DNA of 64,000 nucleotides from Muraenolepis orangiensis (Eukaryota; Chordata; Actinopteri; Gadiformes; Muraenolepididae): the NCBI GenBank assembly GCA_027704905.1, contig CM051001.1, positions 25,239,237 to 25,303,236 of the forward strand, written 5' to 3'. The stretch's first letter is position 1. Each line of letters starts with the position of its first letter. Below are positions 49,590 through 60,190 of this stretch, one piece after another. The position numbers were made by a program, and so were the translations under genes. The notes beneath the pieces are model-generated. The model saw only the letters and a program-made list of their open reading frames with translations. It did not search any database and was not told where the DNA came from.

Positions 49590-50530
49590 TCATCATCATC
49601 ATGCTGTCGGTTACATAGCGACGAAGACTGCTTTCAAATGATTGTATAGCAGCTCTCCAAAAGTCTCTTTGGTTTGCCAAGGATGACCATGTCTTTGTGT
49701 TAATCAACCTCTTAATCAAGGGCGGCCTCGTTTTCTTGTCCCATCAGGGAGTTGGGAGTAGAGGAGCTGTTTTGGTAGTCTTTCAGATGGCATTCTCTGC
49801 ACGTGCCCTGCCCATTTAAGGTGTTTTCTTATGAGGAGATCTTCCACAGAGGGCAGACCTGTTCGCTCCAGGATTTCCGTGTTTTTCACCTTGTCTTTCC
49901 AGGTTATCCTCATTTTTGATCTTAGGTGTCTCATCATAAAGGCATGTCGTTTTTCCACCTGGCTATCTACTGTCCATGTTTCGATGCGACCATCTTTCGA
50001 TATCGTACTGCCAAGATAAGTAAAGTTTTCTACTGTGTTTAGAGCAGTGTCCTCAACTTTGATATTCTGTTGTTGTGTTTGGACAGAGTTTGGTTGGAAT
50101 AAAACTTCTGTCTTCTTGATGTTAATATGCAGACCAAACATTTTTGACACAGTAGAAATAGCATCTACAATGCGCTGCGCATGTTCTGGTGTATGAGCAA
50201 CGAGGGCGCTGTCATCTGCGAATAGGAGTTCTCTTACAAGGATTTGAGCACACTTGGTCTTAGCTTTAAATTGCGAGACTTTTAATAGGTCTGCGTCTTG
50301 ACGGGACAGTATATACACTCCTTCCACGTCCAGCATTGCCGATAGAAAGACAGAGAACAATGTTGGCGCCAATACACAACCTTTTTCCACACCATTAGAT
50401 ACAGCGAATGTGTTTGATGATGTTTCATCTGCATCATTGACTTTTGCCATCATTCCAGTGTGTATTGCCTCAACCATCTAAGTAAATTTCTCTGGGCATC
50501 CATATTTCCTCAGAAGCTACCACAGTGTGT
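49590..50530 (-). mobile_element. LINE of a distinct lineage, 5'-truncated
   Basis: Minus-strand fragment from RT (LLRKYGCPEKFT near 50500) to a C-terminal region (about 49620) followed by an (ATG)n tail at about 49588-49602. Its RT motifs differ from the Rex1, L2 and RTE-like copies in this window. Clade not assigned. Confidence 0.75.
49716..50477 (-). pseudogene. reverse transcriptase fragment with in-frame internal deletion
   Basis: A 253-codon open frame: GVEKGCVLAPTLFSVFLSAM (motif B), LLFADDSALVAHT (motif C with both aspartates), INIKKTEVLFQPN, NFTYLGSTISKDGRI, then abruptly ETWTVDSQ, RITWKDKVKNTEILERTGLP and LKWAGHVQRMPSERLPKQLL. The segment normally between the YLGS block and the ETW motif (several dozen residues in this type of protein) is missing without loss of frame. 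A TAG just upstream and truncation at 50530 remove the rest, so it is not functional. Confidence 0.75.
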
Positions 50531-52000
50531 ATTTAGTGTATTTGTATTTAGTATTTAGTGTATTTGCGAATGCATGTGTGTCCTTGCAGAGCAAGCAAGA
50601 TTGTGTTGTGTCTGAAAGCATTAGTATGTGGCTTGTTTCCTGCTGACATTTTCTCTAATTCTTTCGCCAATTTTTGTCGCTGCAGCCGTCACATTAAAGT
50701 GACAGATGGAGAGCAGAGTGCTAATCAATCTAATGGAAGTGGAGAAAGACTGAATACTCACAACTTCTAACCAAATAGGTTTTTAGATCGCATCTTGTCC
50801 CCAGATACATGTCTATCTCCGTGGTGTTATCTCTCAAATGTTCTGTGCTTGTACTTTCTCCTCTCGTCAATTTCCTGTCCTCTCCTTTCCTCCACCCGCC
50901 GAGTCTCGTCCGCTATCACCTTCTCTGTTCCCTTATCCTCTTCTCTGTTCTAGTTTTCCTCTCCCCTACACTACTACTGCTGCTGTTCTTCTCGGGGTTC
51001 TACTTCTCACCCGCTCCTTACCTCAACTCCTCTGGTCTACTCTGATCTCCTCTGCCGGATTTTTCTCCTTCCCACATCTCCGCGCTCCTCTCCTCCCTCC
51101 TCCTCTCCTCTCCCTATTCCTCCTCTCTGCTCACCTCTGCTTCTTCGTCGTGACATGACAGATCTTGACAGTTGATCTTGTTCACAGGGACTTTGTGCTT
51201 TATCACAGAAGGCTGCTGTGTCCTGATTATCCCATGGGAAACCCCAGGGGAGTTAAGGTATTGCCTGGGTTGCAGACCTTTGAATCTGCCCACTCCACCG
51301 AGTAGACCGATTCAGGTCTGGCATCGTGACATGAAACACAGATTTCTTTTGGTTGAAAAAGCCATCAATCCAATCAGTGCCACAGATGGGAGTTACGCAG
51401 TTGTCTGCGTTGTGAGTTCTGGCTGCACGCTGGAATCAGCGAGGATTATTAACAACAATGGCGACTGCTGTAGAGAAGCTAGATGCTGCTTTCAAGGCTC
51501 TCTTGTGATTGGTAAGGGGGAAAAAAATGTAATCCCCCTCCCCCATGGAAATCGTTAGAGTGGAGGCGGCAATGTCAGACTGAAGATGGAAATGGAGTGT
51601 AACAAGGTCAACAATTCGGTCTGAGGCTAGTTAAGTCAGGACTGCCTTTGTAACACTCACACCCTATTAGAACATTCTGCTATATGTTACCTGACTCTTT
51701 TCCAGAGACGCATTACCTCAAATGTGCCACAGAAAACAAACATACACGTTCACACAGACAGCTATATAACTCACTGACCTATACTCTAGGCCTCACAGGA
51801 AATACAGCTTGGTCATTGTTTTCTAAATAACTGTTTTTCTTCCTCTCTCTTTATCCTCATATCTGCACTCTGTGTTAATGAGTGTAAAATATAAATCATT
51901 TTCTCTCTCTCTCCCTTCCCAAGTTTATCTCTCTCTCCCCCCCCCCCCCCAAGTCTCTCTCCCTACCCAAGTTGATCTCTCTTCTGCGCTCATGGAACCT
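50531..52000. other. no gene recognised; pyrimidine-rich stretches
   Basis: CT-rich at 50860-51150 and 51900-51990 (with a C run near 51937-51951). Open frames there are composition artefacts. Confidence 0.55.
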
Positions 52001-52490
52001 TAGAAGCTTCAAGTTCCACGGCGTGCACATCTCCGAGGACCTCACATGGTCCACGCACACCACACACGTGGTGAAAAGGGCCCAACAACACCTGTATTTC
52101 CTCAGGTGTCTGAGGAAATTCAGCATGGGCCCCCGTATCCTGAGAACATTCTACACTGGCACAATTGAGAGTGTTCTTACAGGGTGTATCACCGCCTGGT
52201 ACGGGAACTGCACCGCACTCGAGCGCAGAGCACTTCAAAGGGTGGTGCGGACGGCCCAGTATATCGTTGGAGGTGAGCTCCCCTCCCTCCTGGATAAATA
52301 CAACCAGCGGTGCGTGGCCAAGGCCAAATGCATCATAAAGACAATGCCCACCCCAGCCACACTTTTACCGTCAGGCAGGCGATACCGCAGTATCAAGTGC
52401 CGTACAAATAGACTCAGAGACAGCTTCCACAGTCAGGCCATCAGGCTGCTGAACAAGGGTGTAAAGCATATAACAATGTATATTTTATTA
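52001..52490 (+). pseudogene. Rex1-like LINE C-terminal domain
   Basis: Open frame from FHGVHISEDLTWSTHTTHVV through RRALQRVVRTAQYIVGGELP, LPSGRRYRSIKCRTNRLRDS and FHSQAIRLLN. It covers the region after the RT of the Rex1-like copies and overlaps the C-terminus of the 28.5-kb copy (ISEDLTWSTHTTHVVKRAQQ). The RT catalytic part is absent. Together with the tail at 53.1 kb it may form one 5'-truncated LINE. Confidence 0.85.
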
Positions 52491-53084
52491 CATTGATTTA
52501 AATATACATATTGCTCTTTTTTGTGCTAATATATTGCATTTCATATATGCACTTTTATATTTTTATATATTTAACTTTATGGGCAGAGCCATTTTAATGT
52601 GGCTTTGTTTTGATTATATAACAAAAGTTTTGTGACAGCCTTGCAACGCTTCAGTAAGTAAAGCAAATCCTGTATGAATCAGTGCCATAGACCAGCATAT
52701 ATTACAGCCTTTTTATTGCAATATATATCCTGTCGAATGCTTTGTTGAAGATACATTTTCATATTTGGTTTAAAGCAGGGAAATGTTACTTTTTTACAAC
52801 ACACACAATGTAAATGGACTAAAAACGTTCAAATATAATTTCAGTTTTTAAAATATGATGAAAAAAAAGTGTCTGTTTAAAGAATCCTCTTTAGCTATCT
52901 GAAGGTCATTTTGGCACCATAGCTTTTAAACTAACGTAACATTTAAGTGCTTTACGATTATCTTAATTAAAGTTGAGTTATTAAGCTTATTATTGCGTAG
53001 CCATTACAACGAGCGATAGAGGAGGGAGGCACACACTTAACTCATTAGCTTCCATAATCCGTCCTTGTAAACTGTAAATGATAT
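52491..53084. other. no gene recognised; possibly LINE 3' UTR
   Basis: AT-rich; lies between a LINE C-terminus and a LINE-like tail on the same strand. Confidence 0.4.
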
Positions 53085-53180
53085 ATTACGATGCACTTTA
53101 CTGCTTAATTATTTTCGCTGTACCGTACTTGTGCTGTGCAAAGGCAATCAATTTTTATCTAATTTAATCTAATCTAATCC
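53085..53180 (+). mobile_element. LINE 3' tail
   Basis: Shares 'tgtaccgtacttgtgctgtg' and a (TCTAA)n end with the reverse complement of 346-420. Confidence 0.65.
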
Positions 53181-53584
53181 CAAATTATGCTAAACTAATG
53201 GAAATTCAGCTACCATGAATTTCTCAGGTGTGCAGGATCAACAATGCCTATTTTGGCATTAATTGTCAAGCATGTTGCGTGTTCCTGTGTTAACTATCAA
53301 GGACATTCTCTTGTTCGGCAGATGAAAGATAAAACCAACTTTAGCAGTGGAATAATGAAAGACAATGAACAGGCTTAAAATGAAGCCTTAAGAGTGTGTT
53401 TATATCGGTTTGCGCAGCCTGTTATTTGCCAGAAAACCATTGTGTATCATGCCATGATTGGCTTAAAGGTAGTTAGCTAGTCAATGGAGCGTATCTCCTG
53501 TGCCTCCTCCTGTTTGATTAACAGAGTAAGACTTGCAATTAGCAGAAAGAGAGTTGCAAAACAACGTCTACTGTTGTGGCAATC
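53181..53584. other. no gene recognised
   Basis: Unique-looking sequence, nothing supported. Confidence 0.5.
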
Positions 53585-54242
53585 ATAATGAGATAGTCCA
53601 TCCATCCATCCATCCATCCATCTTCTCCCGCTTATCCGAAATCGGGTCGCGGAGGTAGCAGCTCCAGCAGGGGACTCCAAACTTCCCTCTCCCTGGCAAC
53701 ATCGACTAGCTCTGACTGGGGGATCCCGAGGCGTTCCCAGGCCAGTGTGGAGATGTAATCACCCCACCTGTACCTCGGTCTGCCCCGCCTCGGGAGGCGA
53801 CCAGGAAGCATCCTTACTAGATGCCCGAACCACCTCAACTGGCTCCTTTCTACGCGAAGGAGCAGCGGCTCTACTCCGAGTCTCTCACGAGTGACTGAGC
53901 TGCTCACCCTATCCCTCAGGGAGATACCAGCCACCCTCCTGAGGAAACTCATTTCGGCCGCTTGTATTCGCGATCTCGTCCTTTCGGTCATTACCCATTG
54001 CTCATGGCCATAGGTGAGGGTAGGAACGAAGACTGATCGGTAGATCGAGAGCTTTGCCTTCTGGCTCAGCTCTCTTTTGGTTACAACGGTGCGCCAAAGT
54101 GCACCCAATACCGCTCCCGCTGCACCTATTCTCCTGTCAATCTCACGCTCCATCCTCCCCTCACTCGAGAACAAGACCCCGAGATACTTGAACTCCTTCA
54201 CTTGGGATAAGGACTCCCTCCCTACTTGGATAATGAGATAGT
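53585..54242 (-). mobile_element. RTE/Rex3-like LINE, 5'-truncated, with 13-bp target duplication
   Basis: The insertion proper is about 53598-54229. ATAATGAGATAGT is repeated exactly at 53585-53597 and 54230-54242. On the minus strand it is nearly identical to 43249-43892 of the plus-strand copy and ends in six GGAT units. The native frame (QVGRESLSQVKEF to LLPPRPDFG) is open, but a 36-bp in-frame deletion joins GRLPR to RGRPRYRWG. Confidence 0.94.
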
Positions 54243-54532
54243 GCATCTAGTAATACACAATAGCTGTAGAATTGTATAGAATATGTACATATATACTGTA
54301 TGTATGCATACACCAGTCTCCTCTCTAGCAGAGTGAGCCTCCAACGTAGGGTTTGAGGCCTGGTAAACCACTTCAGTACCCTTGCTTTTCTCTACGACCC
54401 ACAGCTCCCCTCTCTCAGCTCACGTCAAACCACAGGTTGAAGAAGAGGCTATTCATAAGACAGCATGAGAAAACCTTAAAAAAGATGAAACAAAGCGACA
54501 TTGGGATTTTCCATTACACTACACAAACTGTT

Positions 54533-54534
<2 letters not shown>
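54243..54534. other. no gene recognised
   Basis: Short unique stretch. Confidence 0.5.
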
Positions 54535-54615
<81 letters not shown>

Positions 54616-54617
54616 AA
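54535..54617. repeat. (CA)n + (TA)n microsatellite
   Basis: About 30 CA units followed directly by about 11 TA units. Confidence 0.98.
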
Positions 54618-54717
54618 TGAAACGGGTATTCCACTCAAGGGCCCTTTTGAGAGCCCTGCTGCTTAGCTGGACCCCCTCTGGTCCGGTGAAAACTGGTATT
54701 AACCAGAGGTGGAAGAT

Positions 54718-54841
<124 letters not shown>

Positions 54842-55015
54842 GCAAGGGGCCTGGGTGAGGGTGGAGAGAATGCAGATGTTTTTGGAGGGGGTGCTTGGAT
54901 CTCTGAGAGTAGGCTTATTAAACAAGAGATCAGCATCATCCCATCATTTCATTAAACTCTCCACCAAGTGGATGAGATGAGGCACTCCCAGCTGCGCAGG
55001 AATCTTCCAAACCCT

Positions 55016-56026
55016 CCATTCGGAAACCCTTCCTTTTACAGTCCCCTAATAACCAGGGGCAATCATCAGTTGTTAAGTCTTAATCCGTCCTTAAATGTCC
55101 TAATCAGTCGTTAGTTAAACATTGATTAACTGTTGGTTGTTCAAAGGGTGATTAGGCGAGTAGTTAACTAATCACTAGTTAAGCAGTCGGTAAACAGTGA
55201 TTAGGTCATTTTACCCATAATTATTTAAACAACTTCTTGTATCTCCTCCAAACAACTCTAAAGATGGATGCTAGCCCTAGCAGAAATATATTTTTCCTTA
55301 GCAGAAGTTCATCTGTTAACAGGGTTGGTAGAGGAGAGCCGGGAAAGACTGAATAGCAATTTTATTTTAAAGATTTTATATATTTTACATATTAATTATT
55401 TATATATGTTGTATATATGTTAATTGTTTCTTTCTTGATTGTATCTTCTCTGGCGTCTTGTTGTGGAGCAGGAAAAAGTTGGGCAAAAGCTAGACAAGAA
55501 TCACTTGAAATATCTTAATCATAGTTTAATACACCTTCAGCCAGTGATTAAAGTTAACCACTGGTTAACCGCACGTTGACCAATAAACACCCTTTGAACA
55601 ACCCAATTTAACCATGTGTTAAAAGTTAACCACTGATTACCTGATTTAACGACTCATTAAGAGTTTAATACCCTTTGAACAACCGGCCCAAGGTATTTTC
55701 CCGGGAAATTCATGGTAACTACAGTATATTATGGACAATTACCATGGGTAACAAGCAGGTAAATACAGAGTAACTACAGGTGAAATACTAAGAAAAACCT
55801 TTTTCCCATCAACTCAACTAAGTACCATGTAGTTGTGACCAGTTTAGGTTGTTAATAATTCAGAAGTATCTCATGTAGGCTCCTTCTGAGGTCCTAGGCA
55901 ACATAGTCTTAGAAACACCTCCCCTATTCAAGTCACAGTTATAAAGGTTTTTTTTATTTACCTTATACTTACCTGGTAACAACCCCACCCATTAAAATGT
56001 ACGTCATATACTTAAATACTGGGTAA
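55016..56026 (+). repeat. dispersed repeat X, copy 1, split by an insert
   Basis: 55016-55054 and 55690-56026 together match the reverse complement of 62716-63165. Shared words include cccttccttttacagtcccc, ttaccatg-rich stretches, tagttgtgaccagtttaggt and agtatttaag. The family looks like a non-coding DNA transposon but its ends are undefined. Confidence 0.85.
55055..55689. mobile_element. MITE-like insert with GTTGTTCAAAGGG inverted words
   Basis: Absent from the other copy of repeat X, so it is an insertion. Left part (about 55134) reads ggttgttcaaagggtgatta; the right end on the minus strand reads GGGCCGGTTGTTCAAAGGGT, with another internal copy near 55600. GTTAAC/TTAACCA words recur throughout on both strands. 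No protein is coded and the target duplication is not clear. Confidence 0.7.
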
Positions 56027-56054
56027 GTTATTGTAATGTGTTTACAATTTACAC

Positions 56055-56298
56055 AGTAAGTAAGCTGAAACTGTACTGTAAAAGGAAGCCTTGTCTGTTT
56101 CTATGGTATTACCAGGTTCTTACCGTATACTTTGTGACTGGTTATACCTTTTTCCATGCAACAAACACCAATTTGGGCCATACTGTATGTATTCCGCAAC
56201 TTTACCATGTAAAACATGACAATGTACTCAGTAAGTAAGCTGAAACTGTACTGGAAAAGAAAGTCTGGTCTGTTTCCATGGTATTAACAGGTTCTTAC
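56055..56298 (+). repeat. ~70-bp direct repeat pair, 173 bp apart
   Basis: cagtaagtaagctgaaactg starts both units (about 56055 and 56228); each ends near 'ggttcttacc'. About 90 percent identical by eye. Confidence 0.88.
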
Positions 56299-56580
56299 CA
56301 ATTAATACATGAGGGCGCTACATTGAAACAAGAATGGAATTGTGTCAAACTGCTGTGACATAAAATATATTTGCACTAAGAAAATGGGTGAGGGTTAATG
56401 TTATTCAATTAATGAAGGAGACAACCAAACAGAACAAGTTATCAGAATGTGTTAATGGGTTAAGGCAAGAGTCATCAAGTGGGGTGGTGTGTAAGCAATA
56501 TAGAAATAACTATGTTAACCTACAAGCTACATACAAATGTAATATCATTGTGAGCCATCTTTTTACAAATTATGGAAGTT

Positions 56581-56697
56581 ACCTCTTTTTTTTAAATGCT
56601 GCAGTGTGTTTCATCTTCTTCTTCCCCTTCCTCTTCCCTGCTTTAGATGAGGGGTCTGACTCAGAGTCAGACGTTGAAGAATCTGAATCAGAACTCA
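56581..56697 (-). other. 38-codon Ser/Asp-then-Lys open frame, unknown
   Basis: ATG at 56697 to TAA near 56581. An acidic serine-rich start (MSSDSDSSTSDSESDPSSKA) is followed by a basic block (GKRKGKKKMKH). It looks like a nuclear low-complexity segment. It is downstream of, and on the same strand as, the coiled-coil stretch at 56.9-57.1 kb. Whether the two belong to one gene is unknown. Confidence 0.3.
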
Positions 56698-56908
56698 TAA
56701 GCCTCCTTTTGTGGGAGACTTAAACACAGTAAAATAAATAAAAAATAAAAAATAGTTTTCTATATAGATCATTTTCTTGAAGTATACTTATCTTAAATAT
56801 TTGCATGACATGTGCATATCAAATCGATACATGCAATACAAGCTACTCATTTAATGTCATTTAGACTATGGGAATAGCCTTCTATGTTGGTTTTGGTAGG
56901 AACACAGG

Positions 56909-57113
56909 CTGGATACCTTTTGAAGTTGTTGAGGGGCCAGTCATCATAGGGTGGAGAGCTTTCTCCCTAAGGAAATCCTGCTCCTCTTTCAGAAGCCAGT
57001 TCTCCTCTTTCAAAAGACAGTTCTCCTCTTTAACAATCTTAAATCCTCCCGCAACTTCCCCATGGTTTGAGCGGTGGCTTTTGGTGGAATCTCTACAGCT
57101 ATGAAAGATTCAA
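56909..57113 (-). pseudogene. coiled-coil exon-like stretch with one frameshift
   Basis: On the minus strand, after an AG acceptor-like site near 57114 (tttcatag), the frame reads VEIPPKATAQTMGKLREDLR LLK in one phase. After loss of a single base it continues in the next phase with EENCLLKEENWLLKEEQDFL, REKALHPMM and PVFLPKPT, then TAG. The seven-residue repeat LLKEEN(W/C) with leucines and E/K is a short coiled coil. No family is recognised. The one-base break suggests a recently dead gene or a shift between exons. Confidence 0.45.
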
Positions 57114-57119
57114 ATGGAA

Positions 57120-57700
57120 ATGTATTTCATACTCATATATTTAAATACATTTTTTTTTAATTTTCCCCTGTTCTTCCAACTTGGCGGTAAGTCATAACCT
57201 GTTCAATTTGACTGCTCAGCTTTGTGGTAACACAATCCCACGGGCCAGCAGTAAGAAGCAGGGTGGCTTGCCATTTTCATGACACGTCACTTCAAGCCCC
57301 TGATTGTAATTCTGGCGCCATGCAAGGCTGCTGTACATACAATAAAGGTAGGTCCTTATCACAAGACCTCAGCACTGCCTTAATGATCCTTTTTAGACAC
57401 ATTAAATCTTATCAGGGTTTGTCAAACATAGAGAATTGTTTGGCAGCCACCAAAGCCAATCTATGGCTGCAAATTGCTGCCACACTAGAAATGGATAAAA
57501 CGGATCAGAATCACGTTAAAACAGTTTATTGTTATAACAAGATATTTTCACATTATTACAACATACAAACATATCATGTTATAACAACAAAGGTTTCTTG
57601 TATAACAATATACTATTTATCTTCTTTTAATGTGAAAAACATCTTGTTTAGGGACTTTAGGAAGAATCAACAAACCATCCACTGACAGTAGGCCTAAAAT
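57120..57700. other. no gene recognised
   Basis: A 153-codon plus-strand open frame exists but begins at GTG, is AT-rich in its second half and shows no motif, so it is not called. Confidence 0.45.
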
Positions 57701-57702
57701 AG

Positions 57703-57850
57703 CGATGTTTCGTCAACATTGACGTCATTTCCACGCATGCCCAGTTTTACGGTTGGCAAAATATCCTTTTATAGCAATGTTTTTTATTTACCAACAATGA
57801 CGTAATTTCCACACATGCACAGTTTGACGGTTGGCAAAGGGTCCTTTGTT
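57703..57850. promoter_or_regulatory. two-unit tandem repeat with CRE and NRF1-like sites
   Basis: Unit 1 (57703-57772) and unit 2 (57773-57850) align through 'gcatgcccagttttacggtt' / 'acatgcacagtttgacggtt'. Unit 1 has a perfect CRE (TGACGTCA, 57720-57727); unit 2 has TGACGTAA. Both have a CATGC-centred NRF1-like word just downstream. The paired layout resembles a duplicated promoter module. Direction of transcription is not known. Confidence 0.45.
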
Positions 57851-57869
57851 ATTGGTATCTTTTACATAG

Positions 57870-59240
57870 AAAGTATGGCGTGCTCGACTGCTTAACGCAA
57901 TTTCCTAGTCTCTGTATACATAAAAACTCTCAATCAAGTCGCTAGTTCTAGATATTCTTCTAAACTAACGTATGATAAAGGTTTGGCTACACTAACTAGT
58001 TTCAAAAACGATCTATTCCACTTCCGGAGAAGAAACCTTGTTCACAGGCTCCAACACCTTGAGTTTGAAAGGATTCAGTGACCATGAGGTTAAAGTGTAC
58101 ACTGTTGTCTTTAGTGTTAGGGTACGTACATCCATATCAGATGACATTACAATAACAGCACATTGTGTACATATTTCACCCATTTTATGTTACCAAAAGT
58201 ATTTTTGACAGATTACATTATGCACAATAGTAATACTAGGTCATTGGTCGCATATCCTTTAAATGCAGTAATGTTCTGAAGTCTGTGACCTGTAGGCATC
58301 ACCAGAGGCTAGATTTTCACTGGTGATGTTCTAAAGGCTTTTGGTCTTCTCTTCAGTATGTGAAACATACAGTATATTCTGACTTGGATTCAGATTGGGT
58401 GTTACAATTGTGAATAATCGTAATCTGTCCAAAGAATCAAAATAACACTACTTCCAATGCTCAGTGTTAGTTAACAATAGGGTTTTGCAATCAACAATGT
58501 CCAGGAAATAAATAAATTAAACACTTAAATCAATATAACATGATCACCTCGTGCCTTAACACTGTTTAACTAGGTATACAATCTTGGATATTTCCAGATA
58601 TAACATGGATATAACATGTGATATGTTACAAGAGCTGTAGAAAGGCAAATCACAGGGGCAGCAGCATCACAAGGTCCAGCAGAGAGGGATCAATATTCTC
58701 CAGATCCCATACACCATTAGCATCATGGATGCAAATTATGCACAGGTTGGATGTTCTCTCTGTCTTTGTCTCTCGCTTTCTCTCTCGTACACTCTGCAAA
58801 TGTGTTTTGGTTATGTTGAAATAATGTCCTGTAATATTGTTTCATATTGCTGATATATTTTATCCACATTTGCTGGTTTATTGTAATTTAAAACTTCAAA
58901 AACGAACTTTCACAAAAAATGCCGCAACTAAGGTTGTCAGAAAAAAAAATCAAATCAAATCAATGGAGAACAAAAACTCGGGAGCATGAATCAGGCTTGA
59001 AACAAGAAAGAAAAACACTGGTACGCTACTGACATCACGACAGGACAAGACAAACTGGCACCAGACGCTGATGAGCGCAGGCACACACACAAGGATAGGG
59101 AGTCAAGGGACCTGGAATGAGACACAAAAGGATAGTACCAAAGTATAACAGGAAGTGGGAGACAAGACAAAAATGACTTAATAAAATATGAAACATGACT
59201 AGACTAACATTTCTGACGAGACACAAAAGCAGGGGGGTAG
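57870..59240. other. no gene recognised
   Basis: AT-rich unique sequence. Possible 3' UTR of the adjacent minus-strand LINE near 59.0-59.2 kb. No gene supported. Confidence 0.5.
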
Positions 59241-59244
59241 CAGC

Positions 59245-60190
59245 AAGGGGGGGCAGCAGGGGTTGGGCAGCAGGGGGTGTGGGGGCTGTCTTCGTGGTGC
59301 AGAGTTCAGGGAGATGACAGCTGAGGGGAAGAAGCTGTTCTGAGCCTGCTTGACTTGGAACAAATGTTTCTATAGCACATCCCGGAGGGGAGGTGCTATA
59401 GGTGAGCTTTAGGTGAGCCTTCTTTACCAGTGAGGCAGTATTGAGGGACCAGGAGAGGTCCTCGGAGATGTGGACCCCCAGGAATTTGAAGTTAGAGACA
59501 CGCTCGACCTCCGCTCCGTTGATGAGGATGGGGGCGTGTGCTCCAGCTCTGGCCTCCCTGAAGTCCACGATGAGCTTCTTGGTCTTCTTGGTGTTGACGA
59601 CCAGGTTGTTGTCAGCGCACCAGGCCACTAGGTGCTGGACCTCGTCCCTGTAAGCTGCCTCATCATTATTTTTGATGAGGCCCACAACCGTTGTGTCGTC
59701 GGCAAACTTGATGATGGTGTGTACCATGTACAGGAGTGCAGTCATGAGGGAAGAGGAAGAGGGAATAGAGGAGAGGGCTCAGCACACAGCCTTGTGGAAC
59801 GCCGGTGTTTAGGGTGAGGGTGGAGGAGGTGAGATGGTCTAACCTGACTGACTGGGGTCTGTTGGTTAGGAAGTCTAATAACCAGTTACAAACTGAGGGG
59901 TTAATGTCAAGGTTCTTGGTTTTCATGAGGTCACCAAGTTTAAAGATGAGTTTGGAGGGGATGATTGTGTTAAATGCTGAGCTGAAGTCTATGAACAGTA
60001 TTCTCACATGGGTGTTGCTCTCATTCAGGTGGGAGAGAGCGGAGTGAAGAGCTGAGGAAATGGCGTCCTCCGTGCTCCTGTTCTCACGGTAGGCAAAATG
60101 GTATTATCCAGTGAGGGTGACAGGCCAGATTTGAGGTGAGCCAGGACCAGCCTCTCGAAGCACTTCATGATGATGCGGGTGAGTCGTTGA
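59245..60190 (-). pseudogene. Rex1-like LINE RT and C-terminus remnant
   Basis: Minus strand. From 60190 it reads RIIMKCFERLVLAHL, loses frame near 60105, then RILFIDFSSAFNTIIPSKL, STLTLNTGVPQGCVLSPLLY, IIKFADDTTVVGLI with both aspartates, VNTKKTKKLIVDFREARAG and FKFLGVHISEDLSW. A deletion after SLVKKA removes much of the C-terminal domain. A different subfamily from the 28.5- and 60.2-kb copies. Confidence 0.85.

Noticed and set aside
51172..51558. 128-codon plus-strand open frame
   Set aside because: Non-ATG start, no recognisable domain, no homologous copy in the window.
57224..57685. 153-codon plus-strand open frame
   Set aside because: Begins at GTG, second half AT-rich, no motif.
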